Source: a bacterium
GTDB lineage: Bacteria > UBP4 > UBA4092 > JAOAEQ01
Assembly (NCBI GenBank): GCA_026416715.1
Contig: JAOAEQ010000028.1
Coordinates: 1 to 33,763, forward strand
DNA length: 33,763 bases
Direction of reading: 5' to 3'
Position 1 is the first letter of the stretch. The number at the start of each line of letters is the position of its first letter. Position numbers and translations under genes: made by a program. The notes under the pieces were generated by a model. The model made no database searches, was not told the origin of the DNA, and saw nothing but the letters and a program-made list of their open reading frames with translations. Positions 15,390 through 24,346 of the stretch are shown here, piece by piece.

Positions 15390-16979
15390 ATGGATAAAGA
15401 AAAGAAAATTCTGCTGATAATTCTGTTATTTACTCTTGCATCACGCCTGGTTTTCTTACACTGGAACGCTGGCGAGTATACCGATGGTATCATCCAGATG
15501 ACCTTGTTTACTACGGCAAAAGAGAATACGTTTTATCCGCCGTTATATTCCTGGTTGATTCAACTATTTACCCTAATATTTCGTGATTTAGAGACCAGTG
15601 CTAAATTGGTCTCGATGCTCGCCGGGACATTAAGCATTATCCCGATATATCTCATTGCAAAACGGTTGTTTAATGCCAAGTCCGGATTCTATGCCGCTAT
15701 GTTATTTGCCATCTCGCCTGAAATCTGGCGATGGCATATTCGGATTATGACGGATTCGTTGTTTACCCTGTTTTTTATCTGGAGCATCTATTTTATTCTG
15801 TGCATCCGACAACCGACATCCGACATCCGAAATTTATCTTTCGCATGGTTTTTTGCCGGATTAGCGAGTCTAACCAGATATCAAGGGATTGCACTCATTC
15901 CGCCATTGTTACTCCAAACTGTATATATCATTCGTCGTGGTTTCTTAGATACAGCTGAGTCCGACGTACCACGTATCCCATACCGAGTAATTTTATCTTA
16001 CGCAAGTGTAGCAATTATTCCTTGGCTTTCTCTCATCTGGTGGGTAGGAACGCGCGGATTTGGCCATATCGGGCAATATGCTGAACGAACCGGTGAAAAT
16101 TGGGTGATTAGTATAATGTCATATCTAACCATGGCAGAATCATTTGTTCTTTATATCCCGTATGAACTAACTTACCTAGTGTTTAGCCTTTTTATTTATG
16201 GGATAATAACAATGAATCAGAGAACGGGTGAATGGGTGAATAGACGAACAGAAAGCAAAACTGGTTTTTTCCAAAGTACCGATTCTGCGGTTTGCCAATT
16301 CAATATTATCTTTATGTATCTTTTTGTCGTTTGGCTCATTATCCATTCACCATTTGAATCGTTCCAGTATCGGTATTTTATCCCGATATTTCCATTTTTC
16401 TTGATACTCGCAGCGTATGGGATAACTAGATTTACCGCAGAGAATGCAGAGCATGCAGAGAAAAGACAAAAAGGGTTGCGAGTTAAAAAAACCATTGTCG
16501 TTATTACAATGATGAGTTGCCTTATATTTTCATTATTTTCACTTTATCTTCAGCGGGATACTTTCGGAGATATAAAACGTGCGGCAATTGCGTTGAAAGA
16601 ATCACAGATTCCGAAAGATACACGAATTTTCGGAAATGAACTCTACCGTCCGGGAATGGATAACTTGAAACTCGAATTCTGGTCAGGATTGAACGTTGAA
16701 CCGTATAATCTCGAAACGCGGGAACACGTGCTACCAGGAGACTATATTGTACTCCATAATGTTTATGGCAATATAGTCGGTGAATTAGATTTTTTACAGA
16801 GCCGGTATAAGGTTAGTAAAATATATCAATCGCTCGCGCAAACGGTTCCATTACTTCCGGATATTATGGTATCTCCACCGTTCACCAGCCATCCGGCATG
16901 TATGCTATTTAAATATTTCCCACAAAAGTTTATAACCATTATCGTGCGGATAGAAAAACGTAACGATTCTTCCGAATGA
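15390..16979 (+). CDS. GT-C (PMT/GT39-like) membrane glycosyltransferase
   Basis: 529 residues with about ten membrane helices. The N-terminal half has GT-C features: a first outer loop with HWNAGEYTDGIIQMTLF, then FYPPLYSWLIQLF (like the PPLxY motif of dolichol/undecaprenyl-phosphate mannosyltransferases), FNAKSGFYAAMLFAISPEIW and the TDSLFTLFF helix. A C-terminal soluble domain ends without further helices. It likely transfers a sugar from a polyprenyl-phosphate donor on the outer face of the inner membrane. The gene carries three separate repeat-coded stretches in loops: residues 138-147 (IRQPTSDIRN), 279-285 (TGEWVNR) and 349-358 (TAENAEHAEK). It is followed 55 nt later by the YfhO gene, probably one unit. 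No ribosome site is visible. Confidence 0.85.
   Translation: MDKEKKILLIILLFTLASRLVFLHWNAGEYTDGIIQMTLFTTAKENTFYPPLYSWLIQLFTLIFRDLETSAKLVSMLAGTLSIIPIYLIAKRLFNAKSGFYAAMLFAISPEIWRWHIRIMTDSLFTLFFIWSIYFILCIRQPTSDIRNLSFAWFFAGLASLTRYQGIALIPPLLLQTVYIIRRGFLDTAESDVPRIPYRVILSYASVAIIPWLSLIWWVGTRGFGHIGQYAERTGENWVISIMSYLTMAESFVLYIPYELTYLVFSLFIYGIITMNQRTGEWVNRRTESKTGFFQSTDSAVCQFNIIFMYLFVVWLIIHSPFESFQYRYFIPIFPFFLILAAYGITRFTAENAEHAEKRQKGLRVKKTIVVITMMSCLIFSLFSLYLQRDTFGDIKRAAIALKESQIPKDTRIFGNELYRPGMDNLKLEFWSGLNVEPYNLETREHVLPGDYIVLHNVYGNIVGELDFLQSRYKVSKIYQSLAQTVPLLPDIMVSPPFTSHPACMLFKYFPQKFITIIVRIEKRNDSSE
15803..15830 (+). repeat. 7-bp unit repeat array inside the GT-C gene
   Basis: CATCCGA, CAACCGA, CATCCGA, CATCCGA in tandem, read in frame as IRQPTSDIR between two hydrophobic helices. 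Confidence 0.65.
16226..16241 (+). repeat. 8-bp unit doublet inside the GT-C gene
   Basis: GGGTGAAT twice in tandem. A loosely inverted ATCCATTCACCATTT follows at 16341-16355. Read in frame as GEWVN within an extra polar loop. Confidence 0.45.
16436..16462 (+). repeat. 9-bp unit repeat array inside the GT-C gene
   Basis: CGCAGAGAA, TGCAGAGCA, TGCAGAGAA in tandem, giving AENAEHAEK in frame. The 9-bp period equals three codons. The same unit opens the arm of the intergenic hairpin at 2610. Confidence 0.7.
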
Positions 16980-17034
16980 TTGCGATTGGTTCAGTAGAGA
17001 TGTTCATACAATTCGTTGCGATTCGATACATACG

Positions 17035-19410
17035 ATGAATATGAAAAAAGATTGGTTTGCAATAGGTATATTATTAATTTTAGTTTTACTCCTCTTTGGG
17101 AAAATAATCATCAACAACGAATATTTTTCCGGATTAGATTTGGTGAACGCATTTTATCCCTGGAAAACATTTTTAGTCCAATCGGTTCAAGCTGGAGAAT
17201 TACCGCTCTGGAATCCGTATACCTTCTGTGGTAATCCGTTTATCGCGAATTTTCAAGCGTGTATCTTCTATCCGTTAGATATGGTTTTCTTTTTCACCTC
17301 ACCAGCAAATGCTTTTCGTATCCTGTTAATTTTGCATATTTTCTTATCGGGACTGTTTACCTATATTCTGGCGCGATATCTGCATTTGAACCGGACCGCA
17401 AGCATCTTTTCTGCAAGCGTTTTTATGTTCAGCGGATTTATCTTTGTTCGGTTATCCGCTGGACATTCAACGATGATTAATGGATACGCCTGGATTCCGT
17501 TCATTTTCTATTTATTCTTAAAAACTATCAGTGAGAAAAAAAGTATATTATTTCTTTTCCTATCAATTATCCTCGCGATGCAGTTTCTATGTGGTCATCC
17601 GCAAGTTCCCTATTATACCTTGTTTGCGCTAGGTATCTATTTATTTGGCTATACAGTATTTCAATGGCAGTCTGAGCGAAAACTTAAACCGCTCATGTAC
17701 CCGTGGATAACGTTTATTGCCGGAGGTATTGTTGCAGGAACACTCGCCGCAATCCAGATGATACCTGCTTGGGAATTAACCCAATTATCCGCAACTCGCG
17801 CCGGTGGCGTTCAATATGAACTTGCAACCGTTGCTTCGTTATCGCTGAAATATCTTCTCCTTTTTTTCGCGCCAATGCTGTTAGGAAGCCCGCTAGATAA
17901 TACTTTCTGGGGTGGGTTGGCTGGGTTCACTGAAACCGCTGGATATCTAGGGATAATACCGCTGCTTCTAAGCATTTATGCAGTTTATCGAACCAGGCGA
18001 ACGCAAATGACCATATTATTTTCTTTAATTGGACTAATTGCGTTGCTTTTCGCCTGCGGGAAGCATACGCCATTCTACTGGCTGTTCTACCATTATTTCC
18101 CTGGATTCAATTTATTCCGCTGTCCAGCGCGGTGGTTAATGTTCGTTACATTTGCAGTTGCGATATTAAGCGGTATAGGATTACATAATCTGATTGAGTT
18201 TGCTCAAGAGAAGAAAGAGCTTAAAAAGTATCTTATCTTTTTATGCTTCATAGGAACAATCATTGTCTTAACTATCGGAGTGCTTAACTCATTTAAACGA
18301 GACATAATCATCACGCTATTTCAAAATGAGATAGCTTCTTTATCCGAGTTTTATGGACCCTCGGTACCGAAAGAACAATTAGCCGCATTGATTCCGCAGG
18401 ATGCGATGGTCAACCGTTTCCAGGTCATTATCAATACACTATGGAAAGGATTTGGTTTATTCTTAATTTCCAGCAGTATTTTCTATATTTTCTGGCGAAG
18501 TAAAACAGCTACTTGGTATCTAAAAGTTCTACCGATAGTAGTTTTATTAGGCGATTTATGGTCGTTCGATGTATGGTTTATCACCACGGATAAAGCAGAA
18601 AAATTTGCCGAGAATTATTATTTCAATTCGCCGGAAGTGCAGTTCCTGAAATCAGATAATACCTATTATCGCATTCTTTGTCTAGATGAGGTTCTCTCCT
18701 GGATGCATACGACGGAAACCGGTCCGACTGCGGAGTTCCGCCCGAACCGACCGATGCTACATCAAATCTATGATACACGAGGGTACGACCCGGTAACCTT
18801 ACGGAGTTATGTTGATTATATCAATCGAATGCAAGGATACCCGCAACGGTCATATCAAGGGGGACTTCTCTATATCCCGTCAATAGAAAAATGTGATTGG
18901 CAAATGTTATCCCGATTAAATGTTAAATACATTTTAACCGTCAATGAGGTGAACGACCCGAATTTAGACTTGGTGTTTTATGACCGATTGAAAATATACC
19001 AGAATAAAACGTTTATCCCGCGCGCATATTTTGTTCACGACCAGCGACAAGAGAATATCGTTAGAACCGAAATTAATATCGAAACATATACCCCAAACCG
19101 AATTGAAGTAAGTGTATCGAATAATTCGACGGGATTGTTAGTATTAAGTGAACTCGCTTATCCCGGCTGGCAGGTTACCGTTGATGGGAAAAAGAAAGCG
19201 ATGGTGGTGTATGAAGAGATATTCCGAGCAGTAGAATTGGAGCCAGGAAAACATCAGATACAGTTCAGGTATCAACCGTTATCGTTTCGTTTAGGCAAGT
19301 TGGTTTCGTTGATAAGTTTCCTAGCATGGAGCATGGTTTTATTGATAAAATTGATTGTAACAAGGTATACAAGAAAAAAAGTTTGTAACTCCGTTTTCGT
19401 TTTGGAGTGA
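17035..19410 (+). CDS. YfhO family membrane protein
   Basis: 791 residues. The N-terminal two thirds have about 11 membrane helices with YfhO-type segments (GLDLVNAFYPWKTF, ELPLWNPYTFCGNPFIAN, GHPQVPYYTLFALGIYLFG). The C-terminal third is a soluble domain with PNRIEVSVSNNSTGLLVLSE and YPGWQVTVDGKK, then a last helix. YfhO proteins are GT-C-like membrane proteins implicated in glycosylation of cell-surface polymers; in Bacillus and Listeria they act with lipid-linked sugars on teichoic acids. Here the partner is probably the GT-C gene immediately upstream. The exact product is unknown. The start could also be ATG 17041. There is no clear ribosome site. Confidence 0.88.
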   Translation: MNMKKDWFAIGILLILVLLLFGKIIINNEYFSGLDLVNAFYPWKTFLVQSVQAGELPLWNPYTFCGNPFIANFQACIFYPLDMVFFFTSPANAFRILLILHIFLSGLFTYILARYLHLNRTASIFSASVFMFSGFIFVRLSAGHSTMINGYAWIPFIFYLFLKTISEKKSILFLFLSIILAMQFLCGHPQVPYYTLFALGIYLFGYTVFQWQSERKLKPLMYPWITFIAGGIVAGTLAAIQMIPAWELTQLSATRAGGVQYELATVASLSLKYLLLFFAPMLLGSPLDNTFWGGLAGFTETAGYLGIIPLLLSIYAVYRTRRTQMTILFSLIGLIALLFACGKHTPFYWLFYHYFPGFNLFRCPARWLMFVTFAVAILSGIGLHNLIEFAQEKKELKKYLIFLCFIGTIIVLTIGVLNSFKRDIIITLFQNEIASLSEFYGPSVPKEQLAALIPQDAMVNRFQVIINTLWKGFGLFLISSSIFYIFWRSKTATWYLKVLPIVVLLGDLWSFDVWFITTDKAEKFAENYYFNSPEVQFLKSDNTYYRILCLDEVLSWMHTTETGPTAEFRPNRPMLHQIYDTRGYDPVTLRSYVDYINRMQGYPQRSYQGGLLYIPSIEKCDWQMLSRLNVKYILTVNEVNDPNLDLVFYDRLKIYQNKTFIPRAYFVHDQRQENIVRTEINIETYTPNRIEVSVSNNSTGLLVLSELAYPGWQVTVDGKKKAMVVYEEIFRAVELEPGKHQIQFRYQPLSFRLGKLVSLISFLAWSMVLLIKLIVTRYTRKKVCNSVFVLE

Positions 19411-19492
19411 GTACCTCCGAGTTTTAACGCGAAGCGTGAGATAAAAGGAGACAAATTAGGTTTACCGCAGATCCTTCGTACATTAATGTATT

Positions 19493-20725
19493 ATGAAATT
19501 AAGCAGTAAATTATTCATAGTTTTTATCCTGCTTCTCCTTGCAGTTTTATTTAGTTTTGCAATTTATTGGAAAAAGAACCGTCCGATAGTAATCGCAGCG
19601 TTTACGGTTAAACGAGGCGATTTAATAACATTTGTTTCCGCTTCCGGTTCGATTGAAGCTGATACGAAAGTGAAATTGAGCAGCAAAATCGGTGGTCGAG
19701 TTCTTGCAGTGAAAGTGAAAGAGGGTGACCTGGTTAAATCGGGGCAACTATTAGTTCAACTTGATTCCGCAGAATTAACCGCACAACTTCACCAAGCGAA
19801 AGCTGCTCTGCAAGGTGCAGAAGCGAATTTAGCGATTGTTAAACGCGGTGCGAGAGCAGAAGAAATTGCTGCTGCGGAAGCGCAGCTCAACGCTGCACAG
19901 GCGAGTTTAGATGAGGCTAAGAAAAACTATCAGCGGATGCAACTGTTATATCAGGATGGAGCAATCAGTGCGCATCAGTTCGATACTGCACAAGCGCAAT
20001 ATGAAGTTGCGCTAGCACAAGTTAAATCTGCTCAAGAACAGTTGCGGTTACTCAAATCGCGTACTACAAATGAAGATATCGCTGCCGCAGAATCGCGTGT
20101 GAAAGAAATAAAAGCTACTCTTGAACAGTTGCAAGCGCAATTGAATAATACACAAATTTATGCGCCGTTCTCCGGAACTGTTACCCAAAAGCTTGTAGAT
20201 GAAGGAGAGACAATTATCCCAGGAGCCCCATTATTATTCCTTGCGGATATGAATACGATTCAGGTCACCTGCAATGTTGATGAAACTGATATCGGTAAAG
20301 TTCGGGTCGGAATGCCAGCGAAAGTATACATGGATTCTTATCCGAACCGAGTGTTTGATGGAATTGTAACCCGTATCGCGACCCAGACCACTGATTTGAA
20401 AGAAAAAGGGATAACTTTTGCGGTGAAACTTAAATTGCTTAGGATTGATGTTCCCTTGCGTATCGGTATGTCAACGGACGTTGATATTCAGGTAGATAAT
20501 CAGAATGATGTTATTTATATCCCGGTAGAATCAGTGTTACGTGAGGGTGATAAATCCTATGTATATGTTATCGAACGTAGTCTTGCCAGGAAACGATATA
20601 TCGAAATCGGTTCCGGGAATGAAGAATATATAGCTATCAAATCCGGATTGAAAGAAAATGAACTGGTTGCCCGAACTGAACTTGATAAACTCCGAGACGG
20701 AGCTCGGGTGCGGGTATCGTCATAA
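19493..20725 (+). CDS. HlyD/MacA-type periplasmic adaptor (membrane fusion protein)
   Basis: 410 residues. One N-terminal helix (LFIVFILLLLAVLFSFAIYW) anchors the protein in the inner membrane. A biotinyl-lipoyl-like half follows (GSIEADTKVKLSSKIGGRVLAVKVKEGDLVKSGQLLVQLD), then a long Ala/Gln/Glu-rich alpha-helical hairpin (about 95-215), the second lipoyl half (IYAPFSGTVTQKLVDEGETIIPG), a beta-barrel and a membrane-proximal domain (IYIPVESVLREGDKSYVYVIE). The adaptor would bridge an inner-membrane ABC or RND pump and an outer-membrane channel. Neither partner is adjacent: the next gene is convergent and a hairpin follows at once, so it must work with a distant pump. Start ATG 19493 has no obvious ribosome site. 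Confidence 0.9.
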   Translation: MKLSSKLFIVFILLLLAVLFSFAIYWKKNRPIVIAAFTVKRGDLITFVSASGSIEADTKVKLSSKIGGRVLAVKVKEGDLVKSGQLLVQLDSAELTAQLHQAKAALQGAEANLAIVKRGARAEEIAAAEAQLNAAQASLDEAKKNYQRMQLLYQDGAISAHQFDTAQAQYEVALAQVKSAQEQLRLLKSRTTNEDIAAAESRVKEIKATLEQLQAQLNNTQIYAPFSGTVTQKLVDEGETIIPGAPLLFLADMNTIQVTCNVDETDIGKVRVGMPAKVYMDSYPNRVFDGIVTRIATQTTDLKEKGITFAVKLKLLRIDVPLRIGMSTDVDIQVDNQNDVIYIPVESVLREGDKSYVYVIERSLARKRYIEIGSGNEEYIAIKSGLKENELVARTELDKLRDGARVRVSS

Positions 20726-20732
20726 TAAGAAA

Positions 20733-20760
20733 AGGCGTTCTAACAAGATTTAGAACGCCT
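20733..20760. terminator. Bidirectional terminator hairpin
   Basis: Perfect 10-bp arms AGGCGTTCTA (20733-20742) and TAGAACGCCT (20751-20760) with an 8-nt loop between convergent genes. The minus-strand side ends in TTTTCTTATT, a fair T-run. Confidence 0.75.
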
Positions 20761-20797
20761 GTAAATATATCTCAGCTTCTACCGGAAAAACCTCTCT

Positions 20798-22162
20798 TTA
20801 TTCAAACAGCTCGCCAAGCGGAACGAAACGTGGTGCAATCGCAGTGTTATCCTCTATAATCAATGGCGCTGAAGTCGGAGTAATCGTAATCACTGCGGTG
20901 GTACCAGTATCACCTTCTTCATCCGTAGCCGTAATGGTTAACGTCCCGGAGATATTTCCCGTTTGGGCAGTAAAAGTTACTTCTGGTCCAGTTAGAGCAC
21001 TCAATTGCCCTAATCCGGTTGTGCTCATTGTCCAGGTGATGGTTCCGACGGTATTGGTTGTATCTGCTGAAATGAGAACAGACCCACCCGGATTTATCGC
21101 TTTAGGTGTATTCGGGGTAACAGGAATTGCGGAGGAATACACTTTCATTCTCCAGTTACCATAATCACTGACAACTAAGTATCGTTTCCCGCTAGCGGTT
21201 ACCACCACTGCATCAGATGGGAAGTTGAAATGAGCATCGTCATTTCCTGATTCGTCCGGCACGCCGAGTACTTGCACGACCGCGCCAGTCGTCGCATTGA
21301 TTATCTGCATCGTATGTCCAATACCACTTCCTACTAAACTGCCGCCGGAATAGATGACCGTATTCTTAACATTATCATAAGCTATTCCAAGTCCGGAAGC
21401 GTTCTGGTCAGCGTTATCTACAATAGTATCACATGCATACTGCAGAATATTGGTTATATCCGCTTCGATTGCGCGACCGGAAACATTATTAAATCGAAGA
21501 ATATCCCGGCTTCGATTTACCCATAGATTATAGATTGTATCTGTTCCGGCAATCGGTTGAATTACAATATCACGTGGATAGGTTCCTGGTTTCAGTTGGT
21601 CATATGTTGCACCACCGGCGATAGATTGGTCGAGCATATTCCGCACGCGAATTTTTCCATTTAACAAATCACCATGGAATAAGTGCCGTCCTTTAGGATT
21701 GGTGGTATCATTATCTACAGCAATACCAGTCGGACGTCCACTTGATGGATTTAGCACCGTCGTTATTTCCGCTAAACTCGGATTCCAGATTTTATAGTAG
21801 CTCGACGCTGCCGCTCCAGTTTCTACCGCACCGTAGATATTCCCATCCGCATCAACAGCTATCCCTAATCCGCCACGATATTGTGGCATTGCCATGGTTG
21901 AAGTATCGAATGCGAGAAATGTTGGGGTGCCAGCCAACCAATTACTGATTTTATAGAAATGAATTGGAGTAGGAGTAGCGTTGCTATTAAATCCGGATGC
22001 GTACAGGTTGTTATTCGCATCTGCAGCTAACCACATATAGCTAACGCCGGGCGTTATCGTGGTATCCACATAAAAAGTTTTATATAACGACCACTTCGCT
22101 GAAAAAGCTAACGAGGTTGATAACAGCAGGATACCACTTAAAATTATTATCTTTTTGAACAT
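20798..22162 (-). CDS. Secreted beta-propeller (NHL-like) protein with an Ig-like C-terminal domain
   Basis: 454 residues with a clear signal peptide (FKKIIILSGILLLSTSLAFS). Residues about 40-340 contain repeated blade-like segments: YMWLAADANNNLYASGF, GLGIAVDADGNIYGAVE, PTGIAVDNDT, PRDIVIQP, ASGLGIAYDNVKNTVIYSGG and FPSDAVVVTASGKRYLVVSD. These are typical of NHL/SMP-type propellers. An Ig/cadherin-like domain follows (ITWTMSTTGLGQLSALTG, then GTLTITATDEEGDTGTTAVITIT). The tail ends APRFVPLGELFE with no obvious sorting motif. Propellers of this kind bind ligands or scaffold at the surface; the ligand is unknown. GGGGGG lies 10 nt before ATG, and a near-consensus promoter lies at 22211-22240. 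Confidence 0.82.
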   Translation of the reverse strand: MFKKIIILSGILLLSTSLAFSAKWSLYKTFYVDTTITPGVSYMWLAADANNNLYASGFNSNATPTPIHFYKISNWLAGTPTFLAFDTSTMAMPQYRGGLGIAVDADGNIYGAVETGAAASSYYKIWNPSLAEITTVLNPSSGRPTGIAVDNDTTNPKGRHLFHGDLLNGKIRVRNMLDQSIAGGATYDQLKPGTYPRDIVIQPIAGTDTIYNLWVNRSRDILRFNNVSGRAIEADITNILQYACDTIVDNADQNASGLGIAYDNVKNTVIYSGGSLVGSGIGHTMQIINATTGAVVQVLGVPDESGNDDAHFNFPSDAVVVTASGKRYLVVSDYGNWRMKVYSSAIPVTPNTPKAINPGGSVLISADTTNTVGTITWTMSTTGLGQLSALTGPEVTFTAQTGNISGTLTITATDEEGDTGTTAVITITPTSAPLIIEDNTAIAPRFVPLGELFE

Positions 22163-22210
22163 TGATTATCCCCCCTTTCTCAAATAATGCACACGTTAAT
22201 TTACGTATAT

Positions 22211-22240
22211 ACTATAGCACCCTTTCTCTAATAATGTCAA
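22211..22240 (-). promoter_or_regulatory. Promoter of the beta-propeller gene
   Basis: On the minus strand TTGACA (22235-22240), an 18-nt spacer, and TATAGT (22211-22216). The -35 is a perfect consensus. Expected start near 22204, giving a 42-nt leader. Confidence 0.7.
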
Positions 22241-22388
22241 ATAATTTAGTCATAAAATCTACAGTAGGGTTGAGTTCAACAGCGAAATTCGACCATCTGC
22301 ATTCAAATGGAAAAAATAAGTTTGTGGAGAGCGGTATAACTCTATGCGAATAATATATATCTCCGTTAAGGTAAAAAACATATTTTTA

Positions 22389-22397
22389 TGGTATAAT
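22389..22397 (+). promoter_or_regulatory. Extended -10 promoter of the EF-Tu-like gene
   Basis: TGGTATAAT (22389-22397), a perfect extended -10. The -35 region is poor. Start expected near 22404, 64 nt before ATG 22468. Confidence 0.5.
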
Positions 22398-22467
22398 CAA
22401 AATCAAAAATTTTAGCAGTATCCCAGGTTCCACTCAATGATTTTATGGGAAGTGAGGTGAATCAACA

Positions 22468-22728
22468 ATGGAAGAAATAAAAATCGGGGTAGTAACGCAT
22501 TATTTTAGTAAAGCGCAGGTTGCGGGAATTAATATTACGGACGGCGAGTTGAAAGTCGGAGATACAATCCACATTAAAGGGCATACGAGCGATTTCACGC
22601 AGAAAGTAGATTCGATGCAAATTGAACATCAACCGGTACAAGTTGCGACGAAAGGACAAACTATCGGGATAAAAGTTATTGACCATGCGCGAGAACACGA
22701 TGTGGTATATAAGGTTATCGCCCCATAG
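22468..22728 (+). CDS. Stand-alone EF-Tu domain-2-like small protein
   Basis: 86 residues, complete. The sequence IKIGVVTHYFSKAQVAGINI, then LKVGDTIHIKGHTSDFTQKV and TKGQTIGIKVIDHAREHDVVYKV, matches the second (beta-barrel) domain of translational GTPases with no GTPase domain attached. Small proteins of this kind are annotated as elongation-factor-like in many bacteria and archaea. Some lie near U32 peptidase genes, but none is visible here. The role is unknown; RNA or tRNA binding is a guess from the domain. A fair ribosome site (GTGAGGTGA) precedes ATG. It is convergent with the methyltransferase gene, 40 nt away. Confidence 0.85.
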   Translation: MEEIKIGVVTHYFSKAQVAGINITDGELKVGDTIHIKGHTSDFTQKVDSMQIEHQPVQVATKGQTIGIKVIDHAREHDVVYKVIAP

Positions 22729-22768
22729 AAGCGTATCCATTGGAATAAAACAACCGCAAATTTGCAGG

Positions 22769-23527
22769 TTATCGGTGTGCAACGAATATAAGGTCTGAAG
22801 AAACCTGCTCGTTGAATGGTGAGAAGGTAAAATCGCCGTAGAACTTAAGTTTGCGGTATCCAACGGTGTGTAATGAGTGAAGCAACTTCGGTTTGGTTAA
22901 CGGCAGAAGTTCGGTGGTATGCCGGTTCATCTCCCATTTGCCCTGCTGTTTGATGAACGTGAACACATCGAGATTTGCTTTTCTGGGTGGGAAACTGTAT
23001 AATCGGAGAAATAAAAGTTCTTTCCCATCGACTTTCGCTGTACGCAATGGCATCGGTGTAATATTCTGGTTCATCAATCGTTGAAAGTTTAATATCTGAA
23101 CAATCAGTATCCCGTTCGGATTAAGGATATCGTGCATCTCTTGAAGCGTAGTATTCAATTCTTTAAGATTCTGTAGTTGCACCAGTGAATTTCCAACACA
23201 AACGATTGCATCGAATCTGCAAGGGATATATTCGGTTAACCGCTTGAAATCCGCATAAACGAACTCAACCGTTTCCCGTTCTTTTTTTGCGAGCTTTCGA
23301 GCTTGTTCTAACATCGGTTCGCTGATATCAGCGCCGATAACTTCGAAGCCAAGTTTTGCAAACGCTACCGCATGCCGACCACTACCACAGGCACAATCGA
23401 GTACGGTTTTAACTTTATACTGCGTAAATAGCTGTTGATAGAATGGCAATTCGCGTGTTAACCGAGCAGTCCAGTCTATCATTGCGTCGTAATATTCACT
23501 TTTCATTTTAAATTTAGCATCTAGCAT
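22769..23527 (-). CDS. Class I SAM-dependent methyltransferase
   Basis: 252 residues. The Rossmann methyltransferase motif I is VLDCACGSGRHA (42-53), followed by FEVIGADISEPMLEQARKLA (motif II/post-I), FVYADFKRL and FDAIVCVGNSLVQLQN (motif IV region), then LNPNGILIVQILNF. The N-terminal YYDAMIDWTARLTRELPFYQQLF suits the Methyltransf_25/11 small-molecule group. The substrate cannot be told. The start may be ATG 23527 or ATG 23506; neither has a clear ribosome site. It lies 36 nt downstream of the suhB-like gene on the same strand, probably co-transcribed. Confidence 0.88.
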   Translation of the reverse strand: MLDAKFKMKSEYYDAMIDWTARLTRELPFYQQLFTQYKVKTVLDCACGSGRHAVAFAKLGFEVIGADISEPMLEQARKLAKKERETVEFVYADFKRLTEYIPCRFDAIVCVGNSLVQLQNLKELNTTLQEMHDILNPNGILIVQILNFQRLMNQNITPMPLRTAKVDGKELLFLRLYSFPPRKANLDVFTFIKQQGKWEMNRHTTELLPLTKPKLLHSLHTVGYRKLKFYGDFTFSPFNEQVSSDLIFVAHR

Positions 23528-23563
23528 AGTGAATATTAACTTTCATTTGAGTTTAGGAAACAA

Positions 23564-24346
23564 CTATTTTTTCCTGCTTTTGAGAAGATTCATCATTTCG
23601 GAATGGATTTTTCCGCCGTTAGTTGCCAGGATTTCCTGTTGATATATCGAGAATGGTTTTCCTTTAAAATCGGTTACTTTTCCGCCAGCTTCAGTTATCA
23701 TGAGCGTTCCAGCGGCGGTATCCCAAGGGTAGAGTTGCGATTGCCAAAGTCCGTCATACCGTCCCATTGCTACATAGCATAACCCTAATGCCGCACAACC
23801 GTCGCGTCGTACCCCTTGACAGTTGATTGAAATAGTATAAAAATTTTCAAAATCGTACCCAGGATTTTCCCGTAAATCGTAAGAAAATCCAGTTGAAACT
23901 AGCGCATGAATTAAATCCGGAGTTTTGGAAACGTGGATACGTTTTCCATTTAAAAATGCACCGTTACCTTTTTCTGCAGTAAATAGTTCATTTAACATCG
24001 GCGCATAGACTACGCCATAGATAATTTCTCCATCTTTTTCGACGCCAATTGAAACGCAGAATGTCGGATGTCCATGCGCATAGTTAACCGTTGCATCCAG
24101 TGGGTCTATAATCCATTTATACGGAGAATCTTTCGCACCGGTCGTTCCCTCTTCAGCAAGAATCTGATGGTCGGGAAACGAACGGCGAATCCGGTCGGTT
24201 ATCTTTTTCTCGCAGAGATGGTCAACCTCAGTAACGACATTCACCTCACCTTTATACATAACTCTAATTATCTTCCCAAGATTCTTCTTCTGGATTTCGC
24301 CTGCTTCTTGCGCTGCAGCTAGCGCAACTTCGATAATCTTTTTCAT
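23564..24346 (-). CDS. suhB: Inositol monophosphatase family protein (SuhB-like)
   Basis: 260 residues, full length. Metal-site motifs are E65-E66 (LAEEGTTG), the W-I-I-D-P-L-D-A-T signature (78-86, D81 and D84), then NYAHGHPTFCVSIG, and the C-terminal WDTAAGTLMITEAGG with its metal-binding Asp. The enzyme would dephosphorylate inositol-1-phosphate or a related sugar phosphate using Mg2+. Family members also act on fructose-1,6-bisphosphate, PAP or NADP, and E. coli SuhB doubles as an rRNA antitermination factor, so the symbol is tentative. It is followed by the methyltransferase gene after 36 nt. The ribosome site is weak. Confidence 0.9.
   Translation of the reverse strand: MKKIIEVALAAAQEAGEIQKKNLGKIIRVMYKGEVNVVTEVDHLCEKKITDRIRRSFPDHQILAEEGTTGAKDSPYKWIIDPLDATVNYAHGHPTFCVSIGVEKDGEIIYGVVYAPMLNELFTAEKGNGAFLNGKRIHVSKTPDLIHALVSTGFSYDLRENPGYDFENFYTISINCQGVRRDGCAALGLCYVAMGRYDGLWQSQLYPWDTAAGTLMITEAGGKVTDFKGKPFSIYQQEILATNGGKIHSEMMNLLKSRKK

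Larger units (their letters stand above)
22163..22467. other. Divergent promoter region between propeller and EF-Tu-like genes
   Basis: No gene. It contains a minus-strand promoter (22211-22240), a 17-bp near-perfect direct repeat (22173-22189 and 22220-22236, CCCTTTCTCAAATAATG with one change), and a plus-strand extended -10 (22389-22397). Confidence 0.6.

Noticed and set aside
22462-22863. 133-residue minus-strand ORF
   Set aside because: It lies opposite the EF-Tu-like gene and overlaps the methyltransferase end; composition is that of a shadow frame.
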